Program-made: the position numbers and the translations under genes
Shown here: positions 11,600 through 23,334 of the stretch, in pieces
How positions within the stretch are numbered: the stretch's first letter is position 1
How the letters are laid out: each line of letters begins with the position of its first letter
NCBI GenBank assembly: GCA_019009955.1
Contig: CM032228.1
Span: 203,780,501 to 203,844,500, forward strand
Direction: 5' to 3'
DNA from: Riptortus pedestris
Taxonomy: Eukaryota; Arthropoda; Insecta; Hemiptera; Alydidae
DNA length: 64,000 bases
The notes under the pieces: generated by a model
Database searches by the model: none
Told to the model about the DNA's origin: nothing
What the model saw: only the letters and a program-made list of their open reading frames with translations

Positions 11600-12850
11600 A
11601 CACAGTTCACATCCATTAATTTTGAATATTATACTTTATATGTCCAGTTTATATTTTATATCTTGCTTATAAGGTTTTTATAATAACTTTATCAATTATA
11701 CTTTCATAATAAGTTACTATGAACCATACATTTTCAGGAATATTTTAATTTTATTATTATAATTTCCGCTAACTCTTCTTCACGAATTGACAAGTTTAGA
11801 AAGAAGTAGAAAGAGAGGATTCAATGAATTAAAATAGAAAATGGGACAATATATTAATTTAATCATATGAATTAATTTGATACATTTGTAAATTTTGTTC
11901 GTTAATAAATTGAATTGCGTTTTACACAATTAATTAGTGTGTCAGTTTCTTGTCCTGCAGATACTTAAATGTTTTTCTGTAATGAGTTTTAATTAGGACA
12001 TTCATCTAATATTAGTCAACTGTAGTATAGAGGAATTACTTGACTTTTAAACAGCCTTGATTACTATTTCCGTGTAGGTCTTTTGTATTGATATTGGTCA
12101 TAGTTAGGGAATGTTGATTGAAGTTTCCTTGTTTGTTAGTTCAATCCTCCAAGTATAGAAGTACCGCGGGGAATGGGCAAATATAAGGTCTCGTGAAAGG
12201 TCAGTCAGAATGTTCTCAAACTATTAGCACGATATTCAAACTTTACCGACCTTTCAATCACTTCTAACTTAGTTATTGTTAACTGGTTTTCCTAATGGAA
12301 ATTAGCTGTTGAGATTCTGATTCAAAATCTTCGAAATGCAAATGCTCTTAACTGATACATGATAAAAATGGACACCGTGCCAATTTATATAGGTAAGTGC
12401 TGTGTAAAACTGAAATTCAAGTTCGTTAATGAGTATGTGATACCAGCAGGGGTTAGAAAAAATGAAAATCAAACTCATAACTAAATTATTTGATTTGAAA
12501 GTTGTTCTAACACTAATCTTGTTGATAAAGTAAAGTTCTACATTTGTTGTTCTTTGCATTATTCTCTAACTGTTCTTCGTGAATTTCCTGTTCAGCATTA
12601 AGGGAACATCAACTATTTTTGAGGTTTTTCACTTTAAGCTACAATGCCACTGATAAATTAATGCCCGCGTTAAATTCGCAATATTATTAAATAGGGCTTG
12701 AACTGAGGGAGAAATAGATATAAGAGTATAATATGACATTGCCTGTGAGTCATCCCAGAATTTGATAAATAACTTTAAGTGTCCTGAGTTAAATTTATAT
12801 TTATTGATGAGTTGCGTTAATGCTTTTACAGTTTTCAGTTCTTTATAAAA
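11600..12850. other. No supported feature
   Basis: AT-rich. A short open frame on the minus strand at 12302-12559 has no recognisable features. Confidence 0.5.
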
Positions 12851-12859
12851 CCATTAAAT

Positions 12860-12950
12860 TAACGTTTATTTTATTTTAACGGGGACGTGTTATCTCCTGG
12901 TTAACATTCTTTTCTTGGCATGGTACGACTAAGGACTTTATTGATTGGGT
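12860..12950 (-). repeat. tRNA-derived SINE, 3' body fragment
   Basis: Contains GGGGACGTGTTATCTCCTGG, TTAACATTCTTTTCTTGGCA and TGGTACGACTAAGG. These match the body of the SINE at 36940-37147; the tRNA-like head is missing. Confidence 0.65.
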
Positions 12951-12989
12951 GTGAAACATATAGGGACTCGTCCAGCACACCACAAAAAC

Positions 12990-13539
12990 GTCCGTCACGC
13001 AGGGGCTGCGTAAACTAAGCAGATTTCCCACGAGAAGTTTTACAATAGAGAAATCTGCCTAATAACAACTGTAGTAGTAAGAAACCTCTAAACCTAAAAC
13101 ATTATTTAGGGCGTAATAACCCAGTAGTTTCTAGCCCCAAAAAACAGTTAACCTAACCTCTAAACCTATTCACGAGGGACGAATAGTTATAGAAACGGCC
13201 GCCAGAGCGCTCGGCGGAAAGTCGGAACATAGCCTACTGGTGACCACACGCAGAATACAAATGCAAATATCTCGGTTAATATTCAAGATACAGAATAAAT
13301 TTATAGAACAATATTTATAGTAAATTTAATTTGCAATAAGATTTATTCTATGCAATTTTTCGATCCGACGCATAATAACGGAGATATTTTGAATTTTCAA
13401 AAATCCCCCCTCTAAACCCCCCCTCCCACTGGTCCGATTTCAGCCATTAACGAACTTGATCTTCCTTTTTATATAAAACGATTAAATTCCGAGTTTGGTA
13501 AAGATCAAACAAAAATTGCGACCGCTAGAGCGTTAACAG

Positions 13540-13595
<56 letters not shown>

Positions 13596-13714
13596 GAACG
13601 GACCTCATTTTCGTCATCTCCTGGGTAGGATCGATGGACATTTGAAGAAATTTTTCGAAACTCGCATCATGAGTACGACCTCAATAGCTGATCCCTTAAG
13701 GGAAATCTGCTAAA
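12990..13714 (+). mobile_element. Family A element, complete copy, subterminal module 1
   Basis: Used here as the reference copy. The left end is GTCCGTCACGCAGGGGCTGC, where ACGCA and TGCGT flank a short G-rich loop. About 25 bp in comes AAGCAGATTTCCCACG. Module 1 (13020-13250) includes CCAGTAGTTTCTAGCCCC and AACGGCCGCCAGAGCGCTCG. The core (13260-13540) includes AATATCTCGGTTAATATTCA, ATAACGGAGATATTTTGAA, GGTCCGATTTCAGCCATTAA and GACCGCTAGAGCGTTAACAG. A (TA)n tract spans 13543-13590. The right segment has GAACGGACCTCATTTTCGTC and ATCGATGGACATTTGAAGAA, and ends CTTAAGGGAAATCTGCTAAAA. The left AGCAGATTTCCC and right GGGAAATCTGCT are inverted copies. It has no coding capacity and no clear target duplication. 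Confidence 0.9.
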
Positions 13715-13719
13715 ATTTG

Positions 13720-14795
13720 CCAGTAGTCTACTTAGGACTAAGATATAAATAAGACGCGCACTGTTAACATGCACACCATAATCATAGTAATTTATTCCAT
13801 AAATATGATTCTTCTTCCCGGACTAATTTCTCAATGACATTGAGTAGGGCAGGGAAAACTAGGGGTTCCATCGGGTAACACATAGCATTCTCATACTTGC
13901 AAATGGCTATCATAGTGTTTAGCAGATATCAGAGAAATGGTATCCGTACCTTTTTCTAATCTCTTTATTCGTAATTATCCTTTGAAGAAAGCAATGGGAA
14001 AGCACTGAATGTTATTGTCTCCCTCATTCCTCTTGGTTTACCACCATCCAGGATTGGAAAATAAGGACATTTTGTCCGTGGAAAGAGAATAACAGCAACT
14101 TGGATAGTTACTAGTTTGGAAGTGTCCAGCCTGATGTTGGTGCCATCATAATTACAGCAATGAGCTACAATTACTATTCACTTAATCACTGTTATCTCAA
14201 GGCCTTATTCACCCATCACATTGAAACATTGTCGTCTAAAACCTCCTCAAATGTTAGTTTCTCGTTCATTTAAAAATCTATACTTTCTGTTTAATTAATT
14301 ATTTTTTCTAATAAACGTTTTGTGCTTTTACTGATTATTATAAGTGCAATGGTGCCTAAATTAAAACTTTCATCTGTCAGTGCGTCCTTCCTTTCTAAAT
14401 TATATCAATACGACTGGAAGTAATTTGTTGGGCTTTTATATATGTGAGTTTTGTGTATCAAAGTACAATACTAGCGTTAATATTGCTTCAACCAAAAAAT
14501 CAATAAAATAAATGTTATTAATTATATATTATTAGTCTTAAAATTTAGTTCCTGAATTTCAAAATTTAGACTTCCGGTTGCCAAATTAACTTTCTTTAGT
14601 TTTCGTTAACATTGGTACTCTTTGGAGTATAAATATTAACCGTATATATGTTTCATTACTAAAATTTTCTTGACTTGTTTGTATTTACGGCACTGCCTCA
14701 TAGTTCATTGGAATAAGAAGAGAACTGAATCATGTTGTTTATTTCCTAATGCTCGAAATGCAGTCATTACATTTCGACGACTTAGAGATGCGTGC
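13720..14795. other. No supported feature
   Basis: No coding or RNA signal recognised between the family A copy and the TIR element that follows. Confidence 0.5.
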
Positions 14796-14800
14796 CGGTG

Positions 14801-15744
14801 CACACTGGAGCGATCATTCAGTAATGTTGGACATTGGGGGAAATAATAAAAGTTTAAATTTGGGATTTTGAATGTATTGTTAGTACCACATAAACCCTTT
14901 TCAATTGAGCAGATTGATTTTTAGCAATAGTATTGCAATGGTTTTACATAATGCCTGGTTATAATTGCTATGTTATAAAAAGCCTTGGCTTATTAAATAC
15001 GTCGTGAACTCTTATTTCATTTTATAAAGTATTGTTGCTTTCAGTACACATTAAGGGTATTATAAGAAATCAAAAACTGGCACAAAAGGTTTTTAAAATT
15101 CCTTTAATTTTTTTTTTTTTTTACATCGAGCTGAAAATAATTTTATTTAATTTAATTCGCAAATCGCTTGTATTTGCTTGAATAAATACCACTTGGCATG
15201 CTTTTAGGAGTATATTGTCTTATTTACAACGTCGTCAGATCTTGCCTAAACTTGCCTATTCATTAAATATTTTACTTTTAGTGTTAACACTTTCGGCACG
15301 GAAGACGTATTATACCTCCCGCGGACCTTATAAAAACATTTGAAATTTTAGAAATGTTAGATATTCTTCCAGCTTACAAATTCTCATTATTAAATTAAAT
15401 ACATAGATTTTTTTTTAATTTTTATTCTAGATATATTTTTGTTTACAATTTTAGTATTGGGTTTGTGTACTTCAATTTATTAAAAAAATAAAAATTTATA
15501 AAACATATGTTGATATTATATGTCTACAAATCACAATTCTCTACTTAGTAAGCGATACATAATCTGTATGTACACATTTAAAATTCATCCTACCGTTATA
15601 TCGCATCTGGCAAAATTGCTGATGAGGTAGTTCAATAGAGTATTCGAAGTGCTTAAAAATGACACCAGAATCAATATTTTTAGGACTAGTAGAAACGGAG
15701 ATATTAATGAATGTCCGGCTTACCCTATCACTCGCTCCAGTGTG
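14801..15744. mobile_element. 944-bp non-autonomous DNA transposon with TIRs and exact 5-bp target duplication
   Basis: The left end begins CACACTGGAGCGATCATTC and the right end, read on the minus strand, begins CACACTGGAGCGAGTGATA. The inverted repeats share 13 identical outer bases, then a GGACATT block at almost the same offset (about 15 bases further in). The element is flanked by CGGTG on both sides (14796-14800 and 15745-15749), an exact 5-bp direct repeat. A 5-bp duplication and termini starting CAC are features of the Transib superfamily, whose usual start is CACWRTG; here the fifth base is C, so the assignment is tentative. No transposase frame is present. TTAACACTTTCGGCACGG at 15284-15301, inside it, resembles one end of a piggyBac-type MITE. 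Confidence 0.8.
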
Positions 15745-15749
15745 CGGTG

Positions 15750-18600
15750 GTCGTGTTATGTATAAAACACTGACCCACGTACAAGATGAGTCAATTACGG
15801 GGTTGGCTTAATAGAATTTAGCTATGCAGTGCCGGGATTTAAGGTTGGCCTTTTTCATTCACGATTATATTTCACTGGGCCAATATTAGAAGTTTTTAAT
15901 GCCCAATAGAAGGATAAACAGTTTTACGGATTAAATAGTTAATCGTCTACTGCTTTGGTCGCCCTGCTGCTTTGGTCCTGGTTACACTTCTCCAATCAGG
16001 CGCTGATGACGGAGCTTGGTATCTGAAAGGGGACTCTGCAAATAAAGCACTTGTAGAGGACAAGTTCTTTTATTGTTCCTGATTAATTGGTTCCTCTATC
16101 GTTCAGAGCTTTGAAAGAAATTATTGCAAGAGTTTGTTTAGAAATCTATCTGGTCTCAATGTTACTTTACTTGAATTTACGAGTTATTGGTACTTGATAA
16201 ACCTACAAGAAATTAACAAGTTTCATAAAGATTATCATAAAGCTTTATAATGTTTTAATAATTCATATTACTTCTTTCAATTAAATAATTATAAAGTTTT
16301 TTATTTAATTTAAAAAAACAAACAAAAAAAAACAAGATTTCCGACGTGTTGGAATGTCTGGCTAGCATTAAATTGTCTTATATATTCCTCCCTGTGTATA
16401 ACAATTTTTTAAATAAAAGTTAGAGTTATAGCAATGGCTAGCTTAAAGTGAAAATCAAGTGAAAATGTTTATGTACGTGAGAATTCACATTTATAGTCTC
16501 AATGTTTTTATTAACATTATGATGGACATTTTAACACCTTCGAAAACATAAAAAAAAAACAAAAAAAAATGTTTAATGTGTCATCTTCTTCACAGAACCT
16601 ACACTTATGTAGGATACATAAAAGGGTATTATTGATCAATGTAAATCATTATATAATTTCTATCATTTAGATACTTTTCACCAGCTCAAAGGTAAATACA
16701 TTTTGATTCTAATTACATAATAATAAATTGATTTTAGCAACTCATAGAAAATTTCATTACACCCTTGGAAATATCTTCATTTCTGTTGGTAAGAGTTAAA
16801 CTGAAATCTTGTAATTTCAAGTGAACAGTCAAAATTGTATTTAGTTTACATTTGACATAGTCTCTTGTTGTTTATACAATTTAATTTAGACACAATTCTA
16901 TTTTTTTTAAGCTTATCTCTTTGTTTAGTTAAGTGTGTGACTCTTCCAATAATTTATTCCATGAGAATAAAAATTGAAGAAGTACCTATTCTTTGAAAAC
17001 AATCTCGAGGTAGAAGAGTCCGTCGCTCTGACATTTTGAATCTTTATTTCACTCTTCCTTGGAATACTCTACAGATTTTTGCTTGACCTTTTTTAATTAC
17101 GTTCCCAGAGCATCGTCCTATTAAAAAATGCTAAATATTTGGCTTTTAGCAGAATATCTTTTTTTCGCCGTTCTGGATTGGACGATTTCCAGGAGGTATT
17201 TGTTGAAACCAGCATAGGTCCTTTTTCATGTCATTTGATAAGTAGGGAATTGGTCGAAAGAGGATTTATCGAGGCCGTGACCCGAATATTTAATAATCTA
17301 GGGGCCGAGAGGTCTGTGGGCGTTTATATTGACGATCCTATCACAGGCATCATCCTAGGGCTGTAATTTAAAGCGGGAAACTTGGTTTAATACATGGTTA
17401 TATATATGCGTTTGTGTGTGTGTGTGACTGTGTGTAAACATAACTATACTTGCACAAATATAGATCTGTAGTTTTTCTTTCTTCACTACTTTATTTGGTT
17501 GGACATAATAAAATTACTTTCAAGTAAGTTCATTGTTTATGTACCTGATTGAGAGGCTTGATTCATTCTGCTATTATTAAACCGAAGTAGTTGTTTTTTA
17601 TAGATACTAAGTCGCAACAGTTAATAAAATTTCAGCATGTAAAAATGCGATATGTATGTGTGGAAAAAATAATCCTGAAATAGATGGATGTATTTAAAAT
17701 CAAGAATCAAAAAATATCTTTATACAAACTTGGCAGAAGTTACGGCATAGAAAAAAAGAAATACTTCAAAATAAATTACAATCATTTTGAAGGACACCTC
17801 AACTTATTCACAATTAGACAAAGACGGAAAAACCAAAAATTGAAGTGACATTCAACGAAGGATATGTAAAATTACTTAAGAAAAACGAAATAGATAAATT
17901 AACTGACTTAAATCCCATTTCACGCAATTCTTGCACCCAACATTTTATGGCCTTCTCTGTATCCAAAAGGAATCAGGAGTCATATCCATTCAATTATATT
18001 CAACATTTACGTCTCTTTTCCCAAAAATTGTAAATTACTGCCTGGAATCCAGTGTTTCAACCACTAAAAGCCTTAAAATTCTTTTGAACTGCTCCACAAA
18101 ACTTGCGATCATCATTAAATGCTTGTTCTCATTGACGCTTCCTCTTTATTCCGTGTCATTCATTTATAGAACATCATATACATTATAAGTCGTTCTAAAG
18201 AACTGCACTCGTATCTTTTGACATTTTTTTTTTCCAAATACCCCCCTCCTTTCCTGTAACACTGGTTATTTAGGATCCTCCGAGGTAGCGTCTCTCGTAT
18301 CAATCAGTAATGCTAGTGGAATGTTATTGTCGAAAGAGAAGTCTGACCAGGAAGGAAGTTTGTTTTCTATTTGAGGGTCATGTTTGCCTTGGAGCCCGTT
18401 GTGCCAGTAGTTATAGAATTTATGTGGGCTTGTAAGGATTTAGGACAACAAGATGGTCTACGCACAACCTAGTAAAAAATATGTCTTTTTTGTAAAGTGG
18501 AGCTATATGATTAAGAAAATCTTGAACGGCAATAGTTGCGAAGTCAGAGCACGTCCAACACATAAAAATAAGTTCTTGAAAGTTAAATGTCATGTATTAG
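15750..18600. other. No supported gene
   Basis: AT-rich, with A- and T-runs and a short GT tract at 17416-17435. Small open frames at 17139-17366 (TTG start), 17845-18188 and 18453-18668 have no recognised domain, no splice context and no repeat relationship that I can see. Confidence 0.45.
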
Positions 18601-18604
18601 GAGA

Positions 18605-19690
18605 TTTTTTTTTTATTGGAGCACCCGCAACTAGGCGATTTGGCCCAAAATTCAACAATGTAAAATAACAACAAAATTATAGAAAAATAACAAAAAACTA
18701 TCAACAAAACATTTACAAGATAAATAAACAATAATAAAAAAAATACACATACACAAGTAATACAACAAATAAACATTAGACTAGTATTAAAGACAACAAT
18801 TTAAAATGGCATTATTAAAAATAAATAAAATAAATAAATAAAAAAAAATAACTTAAAAAAATATTAAAAAAAAAACAAATTATATTCCTATATACTAGTG
18901 CATATATATTATCCATAATTATATTCAATTTCTCCCTAAGTAAAAATCAAAACGAAGAGAAGTTAAATTTTGTAAAACAAATTTAATTTTCTAAGATAAT
19001 TTAGTGTATTGTCGGTATGTGGGCTCCTGTCTGTAAGAAGTTCGTATATGTTATGTAGTGTCTCTAAGTCTTCAATGTCCCTGAAGTTCGTCAGTATGTG
19101 TTTATTGGTCAATAGTTCATGACATGTTCTGGATAGAGGACCTTCTGTTCTCGTCATGAGTTATGAGTTCGTTAAATGTGAGTGTCCCATCCTAAGTCCC
19201 GTTAGTACAACTTCGTCTCGTCTATTGTCACGTCTGCTGGATGGCCACTCGCTTATACAAGGCTTTATTTCTCGCAGAATATTTTCTTATTTTCCATGCC
19301 AAAAATTTTGTTATTCTTTTAATGTTGTCTGTAGTATTTGTAAATTTAAGTCTGGTAGGTTCAGTAAGTTAGTCAGAAGATCGTCTCTGGGTAGCATTTT
19401 TTGTGAGTGAGTCCACGTCGTTTCTACGTCCGATATTTTCATGTCCTGGAACCCACATGTTTGCCACTTTTGTCTTTAATTTTGAATTTTTTTCTAGAAT
19501 CTGAATAATTAAGGGATGAGTGTTGTTTTTGAAGGAAAGTAAACAACTTAATGAATCAGAGTTTATAATAATGTCATGTGTTGTAGCCTGTAAGTGCGAC
19601 AGTCCCAAGAGTATGCCATGCACTTCAGCGGTGTATATACTGCTACTTTTAGTTAGGCTTATTTCGTGAGAGAGATTTAAAGAGAGTCAA
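18605..19690 (-). pseudogene. 5'-truncated LINE with RNase H and C-terminal cysteine region
   Basis: On the minus strand the frame from about 19680 reads IYTAEVHGILLGL and then INSDSLSCLLSF, THPLIIQIL and MWVPGHENI, followed by DVDSLTKNA. These are the successive motifs of the RNase H domain of non-LTR ORF2: the A-E-..-A/G-I block, D-S-L-S, and the WVPGH box before D-x-L-(A)K. Downstream come EWPSSRRDNRRDEVVLTGLR and MGHS, then SRTCHELLTNKHILTNF, and a terminal LRKLNLFYKI followed by a stop near 18963. Frames change at least twice, near 19375 and 19160, so it is inactive. An in-frame TGA near 19688 marks the likely truncation point. The minus-strand 3' UTR ends at an oligo(A) run (plus-strand T-run at 18605-18614). 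RT and endonuclease domains are absent. Confidence 0.85.
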
Positions 19691-19699
19691 ATATAAGTG

Positions 19700-20430
19700 T
19701 TGGCGGTTTATTATGTTGATGTTTCCAGGCTCTCTTTAAGGAAATGTTACTGAATAAGGAGAAGGCGTCAAAGAAATGAATATGTTGTTATGAGGGATTT
19801 TGCCGTAGGAGGAACCAGTCAAAGAGAAAAGGTACATTTTCTGGAAATCCGTTCATCCATTTCATTTAAAAGGTTTCAGCTTATCATTTTAAGTTTGTTA
19901 TTGGATAAACAGCCTGAATAGGCGTTTATAAAAATAAAAAGAAAGGTAATAAAAATTGGAATAATGCTGTGATAATATCTTAAAATATTCCTCTTTCCCT
20001 AAAATATATAATTTTTTTTTCTTTTACCGGAATTAAACCCTACAAGTATTGCTTTCCTTTGAATGATTGATGGAATTCCTCCAATCTTAGCTGTGAGATT
20101 GAAGTAATCCTTGATCTGCTGGCTTCTGACTCTCCTTCAAGCTAAATATGTAATACTGGCATTCTGCAGATGAGAGGGGGTGGAAGGAGCTTCACTTACC
20201 CCCCCCCCTCTCTCTCTCTCTCTCTCTTTTATTATTACTACCCCTTTCATACTGACAATAAGCTCCCACCTCCAACCTATTAGATCTGATTTCTTCAGTA
20301 GCTATCAGCTGATGAAATCGCGATTGACGTATGAGTTTAATCACTGAATGGTTCCATCATCTCTTATTCAGCTAGTAAATGTGTTCTTCGAAGATATATC
20401 ATTTATTCTTGTTTAGAATTAAATAAAGAT
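19700..20430. repeat. Intergenic sequence with a (CT)n tract
   Basis: Apart from a C-run followed by (CT)n at about 20200-20227, nothing is recognisable. Confidence 0.6.
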
Positions 20431-20432
20431 AA

Positions 20433-22921
20433 CACCACTCTGCAACATTTTTTATGTTTTGATGTTTTATATTTTCTTCACTGAATTCGAATATGAACTC
20501 CGTTTTTACCTATCACTTGCAGTTTTCATAGAGCCTCACATGATGCTATTAAATATTTTTATTAATTTCGGCCTGTTAGAGAGGGTATTTCAATCATAAT
20601 TATTGGCAGTTGGCATCACTGCGCGAGTCAAAGCGCCATTTCCTGTATTTCTCTCAACAATTAGATGACATAGCTTGTTTGAGGTTATATTATGTTATTA
20701 CTTAGTGTATGTATAGAACAGTGATTTTCAGTTGTAAAAAGACATTTAAGTAAGTGAAATGAGTTCACGTACGTAAGTGTTTAAACAATTCTGATATATT
20801 CTGTTACATCTGTGGAAGTTATGTTACAGTAAAGCAGAGGCAAAATATAACCAGATTTGTAAAACAGGCATATCTAGCTTATTTTGGCATACGGGTTGGG
20901 GATCAGGACAAGAGTTGGGCACCCCATGAAGTTTGTAAGACATGTGTTGAGGCCTTGAGGCTGTGGAGCAATGGCCAAAAGAAATGTATGCCTTTTGCCA
21001 TTCCTATGGTGTGGAGAGAACCTCAAAACCACATAAATGATTGTTACTTCTGTATGGTTAGTGTGGAAGGACACAATGTTAAATCAAAAAGAATTTAATA
21101 TACCCTAATATTCCTTCGGCTTTGAGGCCAGTTCCCCAGGATCAATCACTTTGAGTCCCTGACTCACCAGCAGAGTTGGGAAAAATAGTTATCGACTCAG
21201 ATTATGATCATGGCAATAGTTCAACCTCAGACGAGTACTGTCCGAGTGAGGACGAATCTATGCCTCAGCTTTTCACACAGTTTGAGCTCAATGACCTAAT
21301 TCGAGATTTAACTCTTTCAAAGGTGGCAGCTGAGTTACTTGGGTCAAGACTTAAAGCTAAAAATCTTCTAGCTACTGTCACATCATTTTCATGGTATAGG
21401 CATAGGGAGAAAATTCTTCCGCCTTATTTTGAAGAGAAAGGCTCGATAGTTCACTGCAGTAACGTCGAGGGTTTGATGGAATTTTTTAGTGTTTCGTATA
21501 ACCCGCATGACTGGAGGCTGTTTATAGACTCGTCTAAAAGAAGTCTTAAAGGGGTCTTACTGCACAATGGGAACTTATCCATTCCAATAGCCCATTCGGT
21601 ACATCTAAAGGAAACTTATGAAAATCTAAAAACTCTTCTGGAATGTGTTCAGTATGAAAATCACTGCTGGAAAGTATGTGGTGATTTAAAAGTGATTGGA
21701 ATGTTACTTGGACAGCAGAGTGGCAACACAAAAATGCCATGTTTTATCTGTGAGTGGGACAGCTGAGCTATAGCACTGGACGACAACGACCTCGCCTGCG
21801 AGACAACATTTAACCGTTGGTTCAAAGAACATTGTCAATAAAAGTCTTGTGCGAAGGGAGGATTTGCTACTTCCCCCTCTTCACATAAAACTAGGTTTAA
21901 TGAAACAGTTCACCAAAGCTCTTTCAAAAGAAGGTAAATGTTTCAAATGCCTCATGGATAAGTTTCCGAAGATATCAAGCGAGAAGCTGAAAGAAGGAAT
22001 TTTTGTGGGTCCACAAATTAGAATACTGATGAAAGACAATGATTTTGATAAAACCATGACTTTTAAAGAGAAGAATGCTTGGTTATCCTTTAAGGAAGTT
22101 GTAGAATAGTTCCTAGGAAACCATAAGGATCCTCACTGCAGACAGATTGTGAAGAGAATGTTGAGCAATTTTATGAAATTGGGGTGCAATATGAGCATAA
22201 AGATACATTTTCTTCACTCCCACATCGACTTCTTCCTCGAAAACCTTGGTGATGTAAGCGAAGAACATGGAGAAAGATTCCACCAGGATATTAAGGATAT
22301 GGAAAAGCGGTAGCAAGGAAGGTGGATCAAGAATATGATGGCCGACTATTGTTACATGTTAAAGCGTGAGTGCAAAAGCGCTGGCAGTACCAGAAAGTCA
22401 AAAAAACGAGGTTTCAATCCAACTGAATGCAAAAAACTTAAAACACTGAGCAAAAACCAGTAGTGTATATTCATTTAGTAAGTAGTGCATTTTATTGGAG
22501 CAATGTGTAAGAGTTATTATAAAAGAAAACCGTAGTTGTATATTTATTTTGACTTGTGAGTATTAAACTGAGTACGAACATCAACAGTTTTAATTTTTCC
22601 CCTCTTTTGGTTAACTGAACAATATTATTGTTCATTCATAAATGCTTATTGATGAATTTTATTTGTTTAAACTCTTTTTTTATAAAGAAAACCACAAGCA
22701 AAGTTCTAACAATTAACTGCTCACCATCGAAACTACCTTTGACTTATCGGAAAATTATTCAAAATATACTAAATTTGTTATATTTTAACATTTAAATTGT
22801 ACAAAATCCTGACGTGTTAGAAAAAATCCAGCTGCATATCTGGAATCAGCGTTGAAATTACTATTAAAACAGCTCAATTTATAAAAACATCATTCTAAAA
22901 ATAAATAAATGCAGAGTGGTG
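20433..22921 (+). mobile_element. Candidate 2.5-kb DNA transposon bounded by inverted termini
   Basis: CACCACTCTGCA at 20433-20444 is matched by its exact reverse complement TGCAGAGTGGTG at 22910-22921. Similarity continues inward: the left end then reads ..ATTTTTTATG.. and TGATGTTTTATA, while the right end (minus strand) reads ..ATTTATTTTTAG.. and TGATGTTTTTATA at nearly the same distance, giving an imperfect repeat of about 45 bp. The pair brackets the broken gene at 20759-22463 with 5' and 3' non-coding margins of 326 and 458 bp. I find no matching target duplication outside the termini, so the exact boundaries are unproven. The arrangement of inverted ends around one gene is that of a cut-and-paste transposon. 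Confidence 0.65.
20759..22463 (+). pseudogene. Broken gene of a multicopy, transposase-like metazoan family
   Basis: ATG at 20759 is followed by a frameshift near 20775. A long open segment then has CYICG, WAPHEVCKTC and NDCYFCM, three cysteine pairs suggesting an N-terminal zinc-binding domain. A frameshift near 21095 and a TGA near 21148 precede an open frame at 21176-21766. It contains SDSDYD-like acidic residues, DLIRDLTLSKVAAELLGSR, FSWYRHREK, WRLFIDSSKRSLKGVLLHN, KVCGDLKVIGMLLG and CFICEWDS. After a damaged stretch, frame 21849-22109 gives LLLPPLHIKLGLMKQF and EGIFVGPQIRIL. A TAG at 22107 and another near 22312 interrupt the tail, which has HSHIDFF, SEEHGERFHQDI and MMADYCYML, ending at TAG 22461-22463. 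I recognise the block order from uncharacterised multicopy animal proteins. The aspartates in FIDSS and CGDLK and the glutamate in HGERF could form an RNase H-like DDE triad; that is inference. A second copy lies at 59985-61770. Confidence 0.8.
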
Positions 22922-23030
22922 CAATGTTTCAAATAAATATTCCTTCATTGTAAGATACGCAATACAACGGGCAAGTTTCTGCCATATGACGCAGCCATAT
23001 AACAGGAGGCCTGCAACGATGGATACTGTA

Positions 23031-23110
23031 GCATATGCTATCTGGTTGCTAGGTGATGGAACCTAATGCAGCATATACTCTATGGTTGCTGGGTGACGAA
23101 ACTTGTTACT
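23031..23110 (+). repeat. Two-unit 40-bp tandem repeat
   Basis: GCATATGCTATCTGGTTGCT at 23031 is repeated as GCATATACTCTATGGTTGCT at 23071, each followed by (A/G)GGTGA(T/C)G(G/A)AAC. Confidence 0.75.
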
Positions 23111-23152
23111 ATTACCTTATTAATAAATTAGTTTGGGTTGAGGCTGTATTTT

Positions 23153-23329
23153 GTCTTTCCGGTCCATCTACGCAGCGCTACGAGGTTGGCTGGCAAGTGT
23201 TTTAGAGATTCTTAACTGTATTGTAAATTTACTGAGCATTCAAGGGTGTGTTACCTGTATGTATATTTATCTATTGTAAACCTTTGCGTGGGAAATTGCT
23301 TAGTTTACCCAGCCCCTGCGTGAAGGATG
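23153..23329 (-). repeat. Family A left-end fragment, module 2
   Basis: Begins with TCTTTCCGGTCCATCTACGC and AGCGCTACGAGGTTGGCTGG, includes GTGTTACCTGTATGTATATT, and ends TTTACCCAGCCCCTGCGTGA. The same module and end occur in the complete copy at 27277-28173. The core and the other end are absent. Confidence 0.8.
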
Positions 23330-23334
23330 TTTTT

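Noticed and set aside
12990..13714. Family A as a Helitron (hairpin followed by CTAA near one end, TCCG at the other)
   Set aside because: The hairpin at the CTAA end is immediately terminal, not 5-10 bases upstream, the other end also has a hairpin, and A/T insertion-site context is not consistent among copies. It is left unclassified.
17139..17366. Small gene with a 75-codon frame
   Set aside because: Starts at TTG, with no splice or promoter context and no recognised domain.
21546..22316. Minus-strand frames at 21546-21740 and 22113-22316
   Set aside because: Shadows of the plus-strand transposase-like pseudogene.
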